A stretch of DNA of 64,000 nt from Actinomycetospora succinea (GTDB taxonomy: Bacteria > Actinomycetota > Actinomycetes > Mycobacteriales > Pseudonocardiaceae), in contig NZ_SNYO01000009.1 of NCBI RefSeq assembly GCF_004363095.1, positions 124,001 through 188,000 of the forward strand. Direction: 5' to 3'. Below the pieces are notes generated by a model. That model searched no databases, had not been told where the DNA came from, and was given only the letters and a program-made list of their open reading frames with translations. Both the position numbers and the translations under genes were made by a program. The first letter of the stretch is position 1. Each line of letters begins with the position of its first letter. Positions 18,771 through 27,313 of this stretch are shown in pieces.

Positions 18771-19028
18771 ATGGACTGGGAGCTCGCGGCCTGCCGCGAC
18801 CACGACCCCGAACTGTTCTTCCCCCTGACCGCGCACGGCCCGGGCTCCGCCCAGCTGGCCGAGGCCAAGGCCGTGTGCAACAGCTGCCCCCTCCAGCGGG
18901 GCTGCCTCCAGTGGGCCATGGACACCGGCCAGGAGGCCGGCGTCTGGGGCGGCACCAGCGAGGAGGACCGCCGGGCGATGCGCCGCGCTGCGCGCATCGG
19001 CTCCGCGGCGACCCCGCACGCCGCCTGA
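18771..19028 (+). CDS. WhiB-family iron-sulphur transcription factor (WhiB1/WblE-like)
   Basis: An 85-residue actinobacterial regulator that binds a [4Fe-4S] cluster and usually partners with the principal sigma factor. The four cluster ligands are Cys8, Cys36, Cys39 and Cys45 (C-x2-C-x5-C). The turn GVWGG (about 57-61) and the basic C-terminal DNA-binding tail (RRAMRRAARIG) are intact. The start MDWELAACRDHDPELFFP is closest to WhiB1/WblE, which is usually essential and NO-sensitive. A strong terminator lies 19 nt after the stop, so it is probably monocistronic. Assignment to the WhiB1 subclass is by resemblance only. Confidence 0.93.
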   Translation: MDWELAACRDHDPELFFPLTAHGPGSAQLAEAKAVCNSCPLQRGCLQWAMDTGQEAGVWGGTSEEDRRAMRRAARIGSAATPHAA

Positions 19029-19047
19029 GCGGCCCGCAGCAGACGCA

Positions 19048-19084
19048 CGAAGGGCCCGTCCCCCTCCGGGGGCCGGGCCCTTCG
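19048..19084 (+). terminator. Hairpin terminator after whiB
   Basis: The outer stem CGAAGGGCCCG (19048-19058)/CGGGCCCTTCG (19074-19084) is perfect, and an inner CCCC/GGGG stem tightens it, followed by TCATTCGTC. It can also serve the convergent DUF2188 gene. Confidence 0.88.
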
Positions 19085-19117
19085 TCATTCGTCAGCAGGA
19101 TCGTCAGCAGGGGCGAC

Positions 19118-20038
19118 TCAGCCCCGGCCGGTGACCTTCCGCGCGGCGAACTGCAGCACCTGACCCCCGGTGGAGATCACGGCGCCCGCCAGGCTGAAGC
19201 CGGTCTTCACCGCGATCGAGGCGGCGTTGCCGACGATGCGCACCGGGTTGTAGCCCGGGGCGTTGTCGCGGACCTGGTCGGCGGCCTCGCGTACCGAGCG
19301 GTCGACCTGCTGCGCGGCCGACTCGGTCGCCCGGTTGACCCGGCGGGCCGCGGTGTCGCCCGCGTCGTCGAGCTCCGAGGCGACCCCGGAGGACACGGTC
19401 GCGGCGCGGTCGCCGGCCGTGACGGTCGCGGCGCCGGCCTCGTCGGCACGGGCCTTGGCCTCCGAGCCGGCGTGCTGGGCGACGCGCGTGGCGTCCTTGG
19501 CGACGCGCTCGCCGGCGCGCGACGTGGTGGTCGCGACCTGCTCGCCCGACACCTGCGCGACGGTGGCGGCGTCCTTGGCCGCCGCCGACGGGCTCTTGTC
19601 GCCGGACGCGGCCTTGGCGGCCTGGTCGGCGACACCGCTCGCGCCGGCCTCGGCCTGCGCGGCGGCCTTCTTCGCCGACTCACCGACGCGGTCGGCGTCC
19701 TTCTGCGCGGTGGCCTTGGCGTCGTCGCCGACCTTCTTCGCGCTGGTCGACGCCTTGTCGGTCGCCGACTGCGCCTTGGCCTGCGTCCCCGACGCGTTCG
19801 CCTTCGCGGTGGCCTTGACGGCCTCGACGGGGGCGTTCTCGCTCTTGACCTGGTGGGTCTCGCGCACCTTGCCGTCGGTGCCGTGCACGACGACCTTGCC
19901 GCCACCGTCCTTGGTCACGATCTCGGTCGCCCGCTCGACCGCCTCGGCCTGCGTGGCCGCCTTGGCGCTGGCTCGCTGGGCGCCCTTCTTCTGCACCTGC
20001 CAGCCGTCCTCGGTGGGAACGACGTACCGGTCGGCCAT
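19118..20038 (-). CDS. DUF2188 protein with long Ala/Lys-rich helical region
   Basis: A 306-residue protein. Residues 1-62 match DUF2188 (RYVVPTEDGWQVQKKGAQRAS..., VVVHGTDGKVRETHQVKSE), a small beta domain of unknown function. Residues about 70-250 are dense in Ala, Lys, Glu, Asp and Ser, with repeated AKA/DKA/KDA patterns like LEA or phasin-type helices. The C-terminal ~40 residues (GYNPVRIVGNAASIAVKTGFSLAGAVISTGGQVLQFAARK) are amphipathic to hydrophobic and could touch membrane. It is preceded by a hexamer-like GGAGTTG. It lies 90 nt downstream of the giant P-type ATPase gene on the same strand, so the pair may be co-expressed. Confidence 0.7.
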   Translation of the reverse strand: MADRYVVPTEDGWQVQKKGAQRASAKAATQAEAVERATEIVTKDGGGKVVVHGTDGKVRETHQVKSENAPVEAVKATAKANASGTQAKAQSATDKASTSAKKVGDDAKATAQKDADRVGESAKKAAAQAEAGASGVADQAAKAASGDKSPSAAAKDAATVAQVSGEQVATTTSRAGERVAKDATRVAQHAGSEAKARADEAGAATVTAGDRAATVSSGVASELDDAGDTAARRVNRATESAAQQVDRSVREAADQVRDNAPGYNPVRIVGNAASIAVKTGFSLAGAVISTGGQVLQFAARKVTGRG

Positions 20039-20128
20039 GACAGTCTCAACTCCTGTTCGACGGTGTCTTCACCTGACCTGATGCCCAGGCCACGACCTGC
20101 ACAAACGCATCAGTAACCGACACCGCAA

Positions 20129-23100
20129 TCACCCGTTCAGCGCCTCCGCCGCACGGTTCTGCAGTTCGAGGTACCGCTTCGTCGCCTCGTCCTTGACCTC
20201 GTCCAGACGGTCGAGCCAGGACGCCTGCGGCGAACCCTCCGGCACCAGGAGGGGACCGTAGCGTCGCACCAGCTCGGGGCCCACGACCGAGGCGGCCGTC
20301 GCCACGCCCGCCGAGCCCGCGGCCTGCGCCCAGGCCACCGGCCCGAGCGGTACGCAGCCGAAGAACTGGCTCACGCCGGGGGTCTGCACGACGGCGACCA
20401 GCGCGCCCGCGGAGACGACGCTGGCGCCGATCACCAGCGGGCTGCGCGCGCCGCCGGCGACGATCGTCTGCCCCAGCTGGGTGCCGACGAGCGCCGTGAG
20501 TGCCACCGTGCGGGCCCGCGCCGGGCTGCCGTACGGCGTGGCCTGGGCCTGGAGCCAGGCGAGGCTCGCGCCGCCCGCGGTGGCCATGGCGCGCAGGCCG
20601 ATCTCGTTGTTCAGCGCCGCGCCCAGCGAGGCCTCCGGCCCCTCGGCGAGCAGCTCGGCCGCCGACTCGGGCTGGGGCGCGCGCACCGCGAGGGCGAGCG
20701 AGGGCACCAGGTCGGTGAGCAGGTTGACCAGCAGCAGCTGGCGGGCGTTCAGCGGCGAGGTGCCCGTGGTGGTCGCGCCCAGCACGGTGAACGCGATCTC
20801 GCCGAGGTTGCCGCCGACGAGCACGCCGAGCGCCTCGCGCACCGACGCCCACATCGCCCGGCCCTCGACCAGCGCGGCGAGGATCGTCTCGAGGCGGTCG
20901 TCGGTGATGACGAGGTCGGCGGCGGCCCGGGCGGCGGGTGTCCCGCGCCGGCCCAGGGCGATGCCGACGTCGGCCAGGCGGATCGCCGGGGCGTCGTTGG
21001 CGCCGTCGCCGGTCATCGCCACCGTGCGGTCGAGGCGCTGGAACGCCTGCACGATCCGGACCTTGTGCGACGGGGTCCCCCGCGCCACGACCCGGACCTT
21101 GGGCAGCATCTCGTCGAGCTCGTCGTCGTCGAGGGCGTCGAGCTCGGAGCCGGTGACGACGATGCCGCCGTTGAGCACGTCGAGCTCGTCGGCGACGGCC
21201 TCGGCGGTGCTCGGGTGGTCACCGGTGATCATGACGACCTGGACGCCCGCGTCCCGGAGGTCGCGCACCGTCGCCTGCGAGCCCGCGCGCACCGGGTCGG
21301 TGAACCCGACGAAGCCGGTGAACTCGAGGTCGGCGACGTCGGTGTCGTCCAGCGCGTTGTCGTCGGCGCCGTCGGCGTCACGCTCCGCGGAGCGCGCGGC
21401 GTGCTGGTCGGCCGTGAGGACCTTCTCGGCGACGGCCAGGACGCGCATGCCCTGGCCGGCGAGGAGCTCGGTGTGCTCGACGAGGCGCTGGCGGGCCTCG
21501 TCGTCGAGCGGGGTGCCCGCCCAGCTCGTGGCGCGGGCGATGACGACCTCCGGCGCGCCCTTCACCGACACCAGGCGGAACGGCCCGTCCTCGGCGTTGG
21601 CGTCCTCCGGCGTGTCCACCTCGCCGAGCGTGGCGTGGTAGCCGCGGGACGGGTCGAAGTCCAGCGAGGCGACCGGCCACCAGCCGGGGCGCTTGTGGGC
21701 CGGGTCGACGTCGAACTGCTGGCCGCCGTAGACCACCGCGCGGTCGGTGAGGTGGGCGAGCCGCTCCCCCGGCGCCGGGCGCGGGGTCGCGCGCAGCGCG
21801 GCGGCGAGCACGCGGCCCTGGCGCTTGCGCAGCCGGTCGGTGGGGCGCAGCTTGATGCCGTCGGAGATCGCCGAGAGCGCGAGACGGCCCTCGGTGAGCG
21901 TGCCGGTCTTGTCGAAGCACAGGACGTCGGTGCGCCCGATCGCCTCGATGGTGCGCGGGTTGCGCACCAGCGCGCCCTCGGCCGAGAGCCGCCGCGCCGA
22001 CGCCAGCTGGGCGGCGGACACGACGAACGGCAGGCCCTCGGGGACGCTGGCGACGGCGAGGCCGACGCCGGAGTGCAGGTTCTGCTGGAACGGCAGGCCC
22101 CGCAGCGCGCCGGCGGCGACGACCGCGGCCGCCGACCCGATCGCGAGCGGCGTGGTGATCTTCGTGAGCCCCGCGAGGCGCTCGTCGACGCCCGCGACCG
22201 GCGCGCTGGCCTTCGCCGCGGCCGTGGAGCGGCCGACCTCGGTGCTCGAGCCGGTGGCGACGACGACGGCGCGCCCGCGGCCGGTGGCGACCGTGGCGCC
22301 CTCGTAGACCATCGAGCGACGGTCGGCGACGGTCCGGGCGATCACCGGCGCCGGGGTCTTGACCACCGGCAGCGACTCGCCGGTCAGCGACGACTCGTCC
22401 ATCTCGAGGGCGTCCGACTCGATCACGCGGCAGTCGGCGGGCACGACGTCGTCGGGGCCGAGCTCGATGACGTCGCCGACGACGACCTCGTCGGCCGCGA
22501 TGCCGCGCGGGGTGCCGTCGCGCAGCACCCGGGTGCGGATCGACGAGCGCTCGAGCAGGCCGGCGACGGCGCGGTCGGTGGCGACCTGCTGCACGCCGCC
22601 GATCAGCGCCGAGAACGCGGTGACGCCGACGACGATCGCGGCGTCGACGACGGCACCGATGGCCGCCGAGAGCACCGCGCCGCCCGCGAGCACCGGGGTG
22701 AGCGGGTTGTTGAGCTCGTCGAGGAACGCGCGGCCCAGCGTCGTCTCGGTCTCCGCGGCGGCCGGGTCGTCGCGGTGGCGCCGGTGGGCCTCCGCGGTGG
22801 TCAGGCCGCGCTCGGTGACGTCGAGGCGCGCGAGCACGGTGCTCGTCGGCATGACGTGCCACGGCGTGCGGCTCACGCCCGGCACGACGACGCGGCGGCC
22901 GAGCTCGGACGCCGACCACGCCCCGGCGCCCAGCGACACCCCGGCGGCGCCGTTGACGGCGAGCCCGGCGAGGCCCGGGGCCCGCGGCGTCGTCCCCGCG
23001 GTGGCCATGACGGCCCCGAGCACGGAGCCGGCGCGGGCGAGGTTCACCGAGCGGCTGGAGACCCCGCGGGCGACCTTGATGCCCTCGATGAGCAGCGCCG

Positions 23101-24760
23101 CGGTGCCCAGGTCGTCGCCGACGAGCACGTGCGCGCCCCACGGGGCGACGCCGTCGGGACGGGAGACACCGATGCCGAGGTCGGCGGCCGCGAGGGCGCG
23201 CCGGTCGCGGGACACGACGAGCACGCCGGACCCGGCGGCCTGCAGCTGGCGCACCGAGTCGCGCAGGGCCTCGCCGCCGGCCATCGCGCGGTCGCCGATG
23301 CCCGCACCCTCGGCCCCGCCGACGATCAGGGTGACGCCGGCGCGGCGCGTGGCCGCGGCGAGCGCCTCGGCGGCCGAGGCGGGCTCGGGCAGCACGCCGA
23401 CCACGGCGGTGAGGCGGTCGTCGCGGCGCAGGCCCAGCACGTGGGTGGCGCCGTCGGCGACGAGCGCGTCGCCGGCCTCGACGGCCGTCGGGTCGTCGCC
23501 GCCGGGGATGTCGTCGAGCCCGGTGAGCAGCCAGTGCTCGGCGTCCTCGGTGACCCGGTGCGGCGCGGTCGGCGCGTCCGGGTCGAACAGCTCGTGGACC
23601 CGCGGGACGAGGTCCTCGAGCGGGTCGGCGGTGCCGTCGGAGTCGGGCAGCGCGATCAGGTCCCCGAGCATGAGCACGCCGGTGGTCAGCGCCTCGGCGT
23701 CGAGCACGACGGTGTCGAGGCGGTCCATGCACCGCAGCGCGCCCGGCTCGACGACCACCGCGCCGCGCTTCGACAGGACCCGGCCGAACGTCGTCGCGAA
23801 CCCCTCGCGCCCCAGCCGGCCGGCCTTCGGCAGCGTGGACAGCGCGACGCCGGCGGCCTTGCGCACCGAACCGGTCGCGGCCGCGGTGGCGGCGAACCCG
23901 CCGGCGGCCGCCATGCCGACCTGGTCGCCGTGGCGCTCGATAGGCCCGGTCGGCAGCGCGACGGGGCGCTCCTCGATCAGGTCGTCGTCGGCGAGCGCGG
24001 CGGCGTGGTCGGCCGACTCGAGCAGGCGGGGCTCGACGTCGTCCCACGTCTCGGTGCGCGCCCGGGCCTCGGCGACCTGCATGGCGCGGTAGGCGGCGTC
24101 GACGACCAGACCGGTGGTGCCCTGGCCGAGGGCCTGCGCGGCGGCGTTGGACAGGGCGAGCAGGACGTTGGCGCGGTCCTGGCCGAGCGCGCGCTCGACG
24201 GCGGCGCGCAGGCGGGGCTGGTGGTCGACGAACGTCGCGGACGACGCGAGCTCGGCGGGCAGCGGCGTGCGGCGCAGGACGCGGCCGATCGCGGCGACGC
24301 CGAGACCGGCGATGTCGGCGGCGAGCGCGGTGAACGCCTGCTGCGCCGGACCGATCGACGGCGAGCCCGTGGGCGCGACGGCGTCGCCGCCCTCGCGCTC
24401 CTCGAGGATCTCGACGAGATCGACGAGGTCGTCGACGACCTCGTCGACGGGGAGGCCGACCGGTGCGTCACCCTCGCCGGCCATGCCGACGACGACCGCG
24501 CCGAGGGCCGCGTTGACCGCGGCCCACTCGACCTCCGGGTGGGCGGCGAGCGCCTTCTCGATCGCGCGCCCGAGCTCGGCGCCGGACTCGCGGACGACCG
24601 CGGGCACCCCGATCTGCACCCGGCCCGCGCCGCGCCACACACGGCGGCCGCGGTGCCGGAACGGGTCGACACGGTCGAGCACACCGCCGGCGATGCCGAG
24701 CGGGTCCACCACGCGCGCGAGCAGGCCTCGGGAGGGCCGGGGTGCGGGTTCGGAAGCCAT
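20129..24760 (-). CDS. Very long cation-transporting P-type ATPase (CtpI-like)
   Basis: 1543 residues, about 600 longer than a standard P2-type pump. The phosphorylated Asp950 lies in DKTGTLT, the actuator loop TGES is at 793-796, and the hinge GDGAND starts near 1251. Six or more membrane helices surround these and extend to the C-terminus. The extra N-terminal half (1-600) carries a heavy-metal-associated-like start (VQIGVPAVVRESGAELGRAIEKALAAHPEVEWAAVNAALGAVVV) and a degenerate pump-like segment, as in mycobacterial CtpI and CtpH. The ion is unknown. The CPx motif of heavy-metal pumps is not seen. It begins with ATG. Confidence 0.88.
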   Translation of the reverse strand: MASEPAPRPSRGLLARVVDPLGIAGGVLDRVDPFRHRGRRVWRGAGRVQIGVPAVVRESGAELGRAIEKALAAHPEVEWAAVNAALGAVVVGMAGEGDAPVGLPVDEVVDDLVDLVEILEEREGGDAVAPTGSPSIGPAQQAFTALAADIAGLGVAAIGRVLRRTPLPAELASSATFVDHQPRLRAAVERALGQDRANVLLALSNAAAQALGQGTTGLVVDAAYRAMQVAEARARTETWDDVEPRLLESADHAAALADDDLIEERPVALPTGPIERHGDQVGMAAAGGFAATAAATGSVRKAAGVALSTLPKAGRLGREGFATTFGRVLSKRGAVVVEPGALRCMDRLDTVVLDAEALTTGVLMLGDLIALPDSDGTADPLEDLVPRVHELFDPDAPTAPHRVTEDAEHWLLTGLDDIPGGDDPTAVEAGDALVADGATHVLGLRRDDRLTAVVGVLPEPASAAEALAAATRRAGVTLIVGGAEGAGIGDRAMAGGEALRDSVRQLQAAGSGVLVVSRDRRALAAADLGIGVSRPDGVAPWGAHVLVGDDLGTAALLIEGIKVARGVSSRSVNLARAGSVLGAVMATAGTTPRAPGLAGLAVNGAAGVSLGAGAWSASELGRRVVVPGVSRTPWHVMPTSTVLARLDVTERGLTTAEAHRRHRDDPAAAETETTLGRAFLDELNNPLTPVLAGGAVLSAAIGAVVDAAIVVGVTAFSALIGGVQQVATDRAVAGLLERSSIRTRVLRDGTPRGIAADEVVVGDVIELGPDDVVPADCRVIESDALEMDESSLTGESLPVVKTPAPVIARTVADRRSMVYEGATVATGRGRAVVVATGSSTEVGRSTAAAKASAPVAGVDERLAGLTKITTPLAIGSAAAVVAAGALRGLPFQQNLHSGVGLAVASVPEGLPFVVSAAQLASARRLSAEGALVRNPRTIEAIGRTDVLCFDKTGTLTEGRLALSAISDGIKLRPTDRLRKRQGRVLAAALRATPRPAPGERLAHLTDRAVVYGGQQFDVDPAHKRPGWWPVASLDFDPSRGYHATLGEVDTPEDANAEDGPFRLVSVKGAPEVVIARATSWAGTPLDDEARQRLVEHTELLAGQGMRVLAVAEKVLTADQHAARSAERDADGADDNALDDTDVADLEFTGFVGFTDPVRAGSQATVRDLRDAGVQVVMITGDHPSTAEAVADELDVLNGGIVVTGSELDALDDDELDEMLPKVRVVARGTPSHKVRIVQAFQRLDRTVAMTGDGANDAPAIRLADVGIALGRRGTPAARAAADLVITDDRLETILAALVEGRAMWASVREALGVLVGGNLGEIAFTVLGATTTGTSPLNARQLLLVNLLTDLVPSLALAVRAPQPESAAELLAEGPEASLGAALNNEIGLRAMATAGGASLAWLQAQATPYGSPARARTVALTALVGTQLGQTIVAGGARSPLVIGASVVSAGALVAVVQTPGVSQFFGCVPLGPVAWAQAAGSAGVATAASVVGPELVRRYGPLLVPEGSPQASWLDRLDEVKDEATKRYLELQNRAAEALNG

Positions 24761-24891
24761 GGGGGTGGCTGTCGTCCTCTCGTCGGATCGTGCTGGTGGA
24801 CCGGGGTACGCGAAGTACCCGATCTCGCCTCACCTGGCGCACGCTCTTCGGGCACGGACGGCGCAGCGTCGTGCACCCGGCGTGGCACAGC

Positions 24892-26214
24892 TTACGGGCG
24901 GCCCAGGGCCGAAGGTCGCAACGAGCGCGACCCGGAAGTGGCCTTCGGATGAACGTCGCGCCGATCGGGTGGGGTTCCCGAGCCGCCGCTGCCGGAGCCC
25001 GGCCCCCCGGGCCCGGCGGCCCGCGACGCGAGCGTGTGCAGCAGGCGCCCCGCCGGCCGCCACGAGGCGATCCGCAGGGCCCCGCTGCGCAGCGCGGCGA
25101 TGATCCGGTTGCCGGGCAGGAAGAAGTGCCGTGACCGGCGGGCCGCGCTGCCGGCCGCGAGCGCGGCGGGGCGGTGCGCCGCCTCCCACCGCGCGAGGCC
25201 CGCCTCGAGGTCGTCCGGGTGCGCGGCGACGTGGGAGCCGAGCGTCTCCCCGCCGACGAGCGCGAGCGCCGAACCCTGCCCCGAGTAGAGCGTGGGGCAC
25301 CACGCCGCGTCCCCGACGAGCACGACCCGGCCGCGGCGCCACGACCCCAGACGGATCTGCGCGACGGTGTCGACGTGGGTGGTGCCGGCCTCCTCGACGC
25401 CGTCGAGGATCTCCGGCATCAGCCCGGCGAAGTCGCCGTAGACGTGCCGCAGGGCGCCCACCGGGTCGGCGGCGGCGGTCTGCGCGGCGTCGCGGCCGTC
25501 GCGGCCCAGGAGGTCGGCGCGGAACGTGAAGAACACGACCGGCGCGTGCTCCGCGACGGCCATGAGGTGCGCCGTGCGCCCGACCTCGGCGGGCACGACG
25601 TAGTCGCCCTCGCGCAGCCCGCCGGGCAGGCGGGGCAGCACCGCGGAGACCACGACGTGGTCGAACTCGTGGCGGAACTCCGACTCCGGGCCGAACACCA
25701 TCCCCCGCACCGCCGAGCGCACGCCGTCGGCGCCGACGACGAGGTCGAACCGCTCCGACGTCGACCCGCCCGGTCCGTCGAGGACGGCGTCCACGGCGTC
25801 ACGGCGCAGGTCGAGCCGGCGGGGCACGGTCGCGAACCGCACCGCGACCTCGTCCGGACGGGCTGCCCACAAGGCGGCCTCGAGGTCGCCGCGGACCAGG
25901 GCGAGCGCGTCCGGGTCCTCGGCGAGGGAGGCCTCGACACGGGAGACCGTGCGGCCCCGCCCGTCGACGCCGGTGATGATCCCGTCGGCGGGCAGGCGAG
26001 TGCGCAGCGCGTGCGAGACGCCGAGACGGTCGGCGGCGGCCAGACCCTCGGGCGCGAGCCGGACGAAGTACCCGCCGGTGCGGCGCGCGCCGGCCCGTTC
26101 GCACACGACGACCGACCACCCGGCCCGGTGCAGCGAGGTGGCGGCGGCGAGGCCGGCGACCCCGGCGCCGACGACGAGCGCGCGGGGCTGTCCGTTACGC
26201 CCGGTGCGCTCCAC
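24892..26214 (-). CDS. FAD-dependent monooxygenase (PHBH fold)
   Basis: A 440-residue flavoprotein hydroxylase. The dinucleotide motif GAGVAGLAAATSLHRAGWSVVVCER (14-38) binds FAD, DG in VVGADGVRSAVRG (about 155-165) contacts FAD and NAD(P)H, and GDAAWCPTLYSGQGSALAL (about 295-313) is the second FAD motif. The C-terminal ~50 residues are low-complexity Gly/Pro-rich. It resembles TetX-like and polyketide-tailoring oxygenases, and no biosynthetic cluster is adjacent. It begins with GTG at 26214. The substrate is unknown. It reads towards the ATPase gene with a 131-nt gap. Confidence 0.85.
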   Translation of the reverse strand: MERTGRNGQPRALVVGAGVAGLAAATSLHRAGWSVVVCERAGARRTGGYFVRLAPEGLAAADRLGVSHALRTRLPADGIITGVDGRGRTVSRVEASLAEDPDALALVRGDLEAALWAARPDEVAVRFATVPRRLDLRRDAVDAVLDGPGGSTSERFDLVVGADGVRSAVRGMVFGPESEFRHEFDHVVVSAVLPRLPGGLREGDYVVPAEVGRTAHLMAVAEHAPVVFFTFRADLLGRDGRDAAQTAAADPVGALRHVYGDFAGLMPEILDGVEEAGTTHVDTVAQIRLGSWRRGRVVLVGDAAWCPTLYSGQGSALALVGGETLGSHVAAHPDDLEAGLARWEAAHRPAALAAGSAARRSRHFFLPGNRIIAALRSGALRIASWRPAGRLLHTLASRAAGPGGPGSGSGGSGTPPDRRDVHPKATSGSRSLRPSALGRP

Positions 26215-26302
26215 GATCTCCAGAGTAGGCGCCGGGGGGTGGGCGGACCGTCGTGCGGGGCGTGGGCTGCCTCTCGTCCGGCGCCTCCCCCGGGCAACAG
26301 GA

Positions 26303-26335
26303 CGGCCCCGCCACCTCGACGAGGTGACGGGGCCG
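26303..26335 (-). terminator. Hairpin terminator after the small Cys/His gene
   Basis: Fifteen-nt arms (26303-26317 and 26321-26335) pair at 14 positions, starting CGGCCCCG. It lies 15 nt beyond the stop of the small minus-strand gene, and would end the merR-small protein transcript before the monooxygenase. Confidence 0.75.
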
Positions 26336-26349
26336 GTGGTGGCGGAGCG

Positions 26350-26550
26350 TCAGGCGCGGGCCGGGTCGACCCGGCGGAAGTGCGCGCACTCGCACTGGGC
26401 GCAGTGGTCGCCGAGGTAGTAGTGCTCGTGCGACTCGCGCGGGTGCTTGCAGGAACAGAGGTCCACGAGCGGGACCCGGGCCAGCGACGGCGGCATCGGG
26501 CTGCGCAGGAGGAGGGGACGGTGGGACCGACGGTGGTCGATGAGCTTCAT
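26350..26550 (-). CDS. Small Cys/His-rich (putative zinc-binding) protein
   Basis: A 66-residue protein. The C-terminal half holds CSCKHPRESHEHYY...CAQCECAHF: five Cys and five His in about 27 residues, which suggests a zinc knuckle. The N-terminal half is basic (MKLIDHRRSHRPLLLRSPM). Its ATG overlaps the stop of the upstream MerR gene as ATGA, which fixes the start and implies translational coupling. Short proteins with this pattern are scattered in actinobacteria without a known function. It could bind a metal sensed by, or act together with, the MerR protein. Confidence 0.65.
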   Translation of the reverse strand: MKLIDHRRSHRPLLLRSPMPPSLARVPLVDLCSCKHPRESHEHYYLGDHCAQCECAHFRRVDPARA

Positions 26551-27113
26551 GTGGAGGAGGTCCGTTGAGGTGGAGGGGTCGGCAGGGGCTGTCGAAGAGC
26601 GGTCGTGGGCACTTCGGGCCCGCCCGCACGGTGGGTGCGAGCGGACGGCACGGGGGGAGCGGTTTGCTCTCCTCGGGCCGCGACGAGCTCTCGCCGAACC
26701 CGTGACAGTTCGCGTCGGGCCCGCTCGAGCTCGTCGTGGGCCTGATCGCGCTCGCGCGTGACCAGGGCCACCTCGTCCTGCAGCGTCACGACCATCGCGG
26801 CCGCGGTGAGGGTGAGGCCCTCGTCGAAGAGCTCGCGGATCCGGGCGGCGAGGGCCAGTTGCCGGCGCGTCCAGCGCCGATGTCCGCCCACGGAGCGCTC
26901 CGGGCGAACCATCCGACCCGCGTCGAGACTCCGGAGGAACGCCGGTCGAACCCCGAGGAACTCCGCCGCCTGACCAGTGGTCAGCGCGGGGGTGTCCTCC
27001 TCGTCGAGGCTCTCGGCGCCCACGGCTTCCGTCGCGTCCTTGCGTTCGTGCTCTGCGCAGTCCGACCCACCATGAGCAGGGCGGACGTCCCGAAGTTCTA
27101 CTCGGGACTGCAA
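26547..27113 (-). CDS. MerR-family transcriptional regulator with coiled coil
   Basis: Up to 188 residues. A MerR-type winged helix-turn-helix lies at about 42-82 (ALTTGQAAEFLGVRPAFLRSLDAGRM...GGHRRWTRRQL) and is followed by a charged coiled coil (about 108-150; VALVTRERDQAHDELERARRELSRVRREL) for dimerisation. The tail is Pro/Thr-rich. The start is uncertain: the open frame begins at a TTG (27113), while a GTG at 27023 would remove 30 residues without touching the HTH. There is no effector domain with conserved Cys, so it is not a classical metal sensor by itself. It is coupled to the small Cys/His protein by an ATGA overlap and is divergent from the kinase gene. Confidence 0.8.
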   Translation of the reverse strand: MQSRVELRDVRPAHGGSDCAEHERKDATEAVGAESLDEEDTPALTTGQAAEFLGVRPAFLRSLDAGRMVRPERSVGGHRRWTRRQLALAARIRELFDEGLTLTAAAMVVTLQDEVALVTRERDQAHDELERARRELSRVRRELVAARGEQTAPPVPSARTHRAGGPEVPTTALRQPLPTPPPQRTSST

Positions 27114-27313
27114 ATTCTGTCAATGCTCCGACGGGTCGTGCGCAACGCGTCACCGAAGAAGGTGAGCCCAGAGCGACCGGGCGACGACGGCTGGTCGTCG
27201 ATCACCCTTCGATCACTCGAATTCGGGAATCCGGTACGTCGTTGTGCCCCGATCCGGGTATGAGAGGTGGAAGGATGTGATCGTCGACGGTGTGCGAGGG
27301 GGGTGACGAGCCG

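Noticed and set aside
21065-24952. 1295-codon plus-strand open frame opposite the P-type ATPase gene
   Set aside because: It mirrors the third-position GC bias of the true gene, has low-complexity Arg/Gly/Asp composition and no family similarity.
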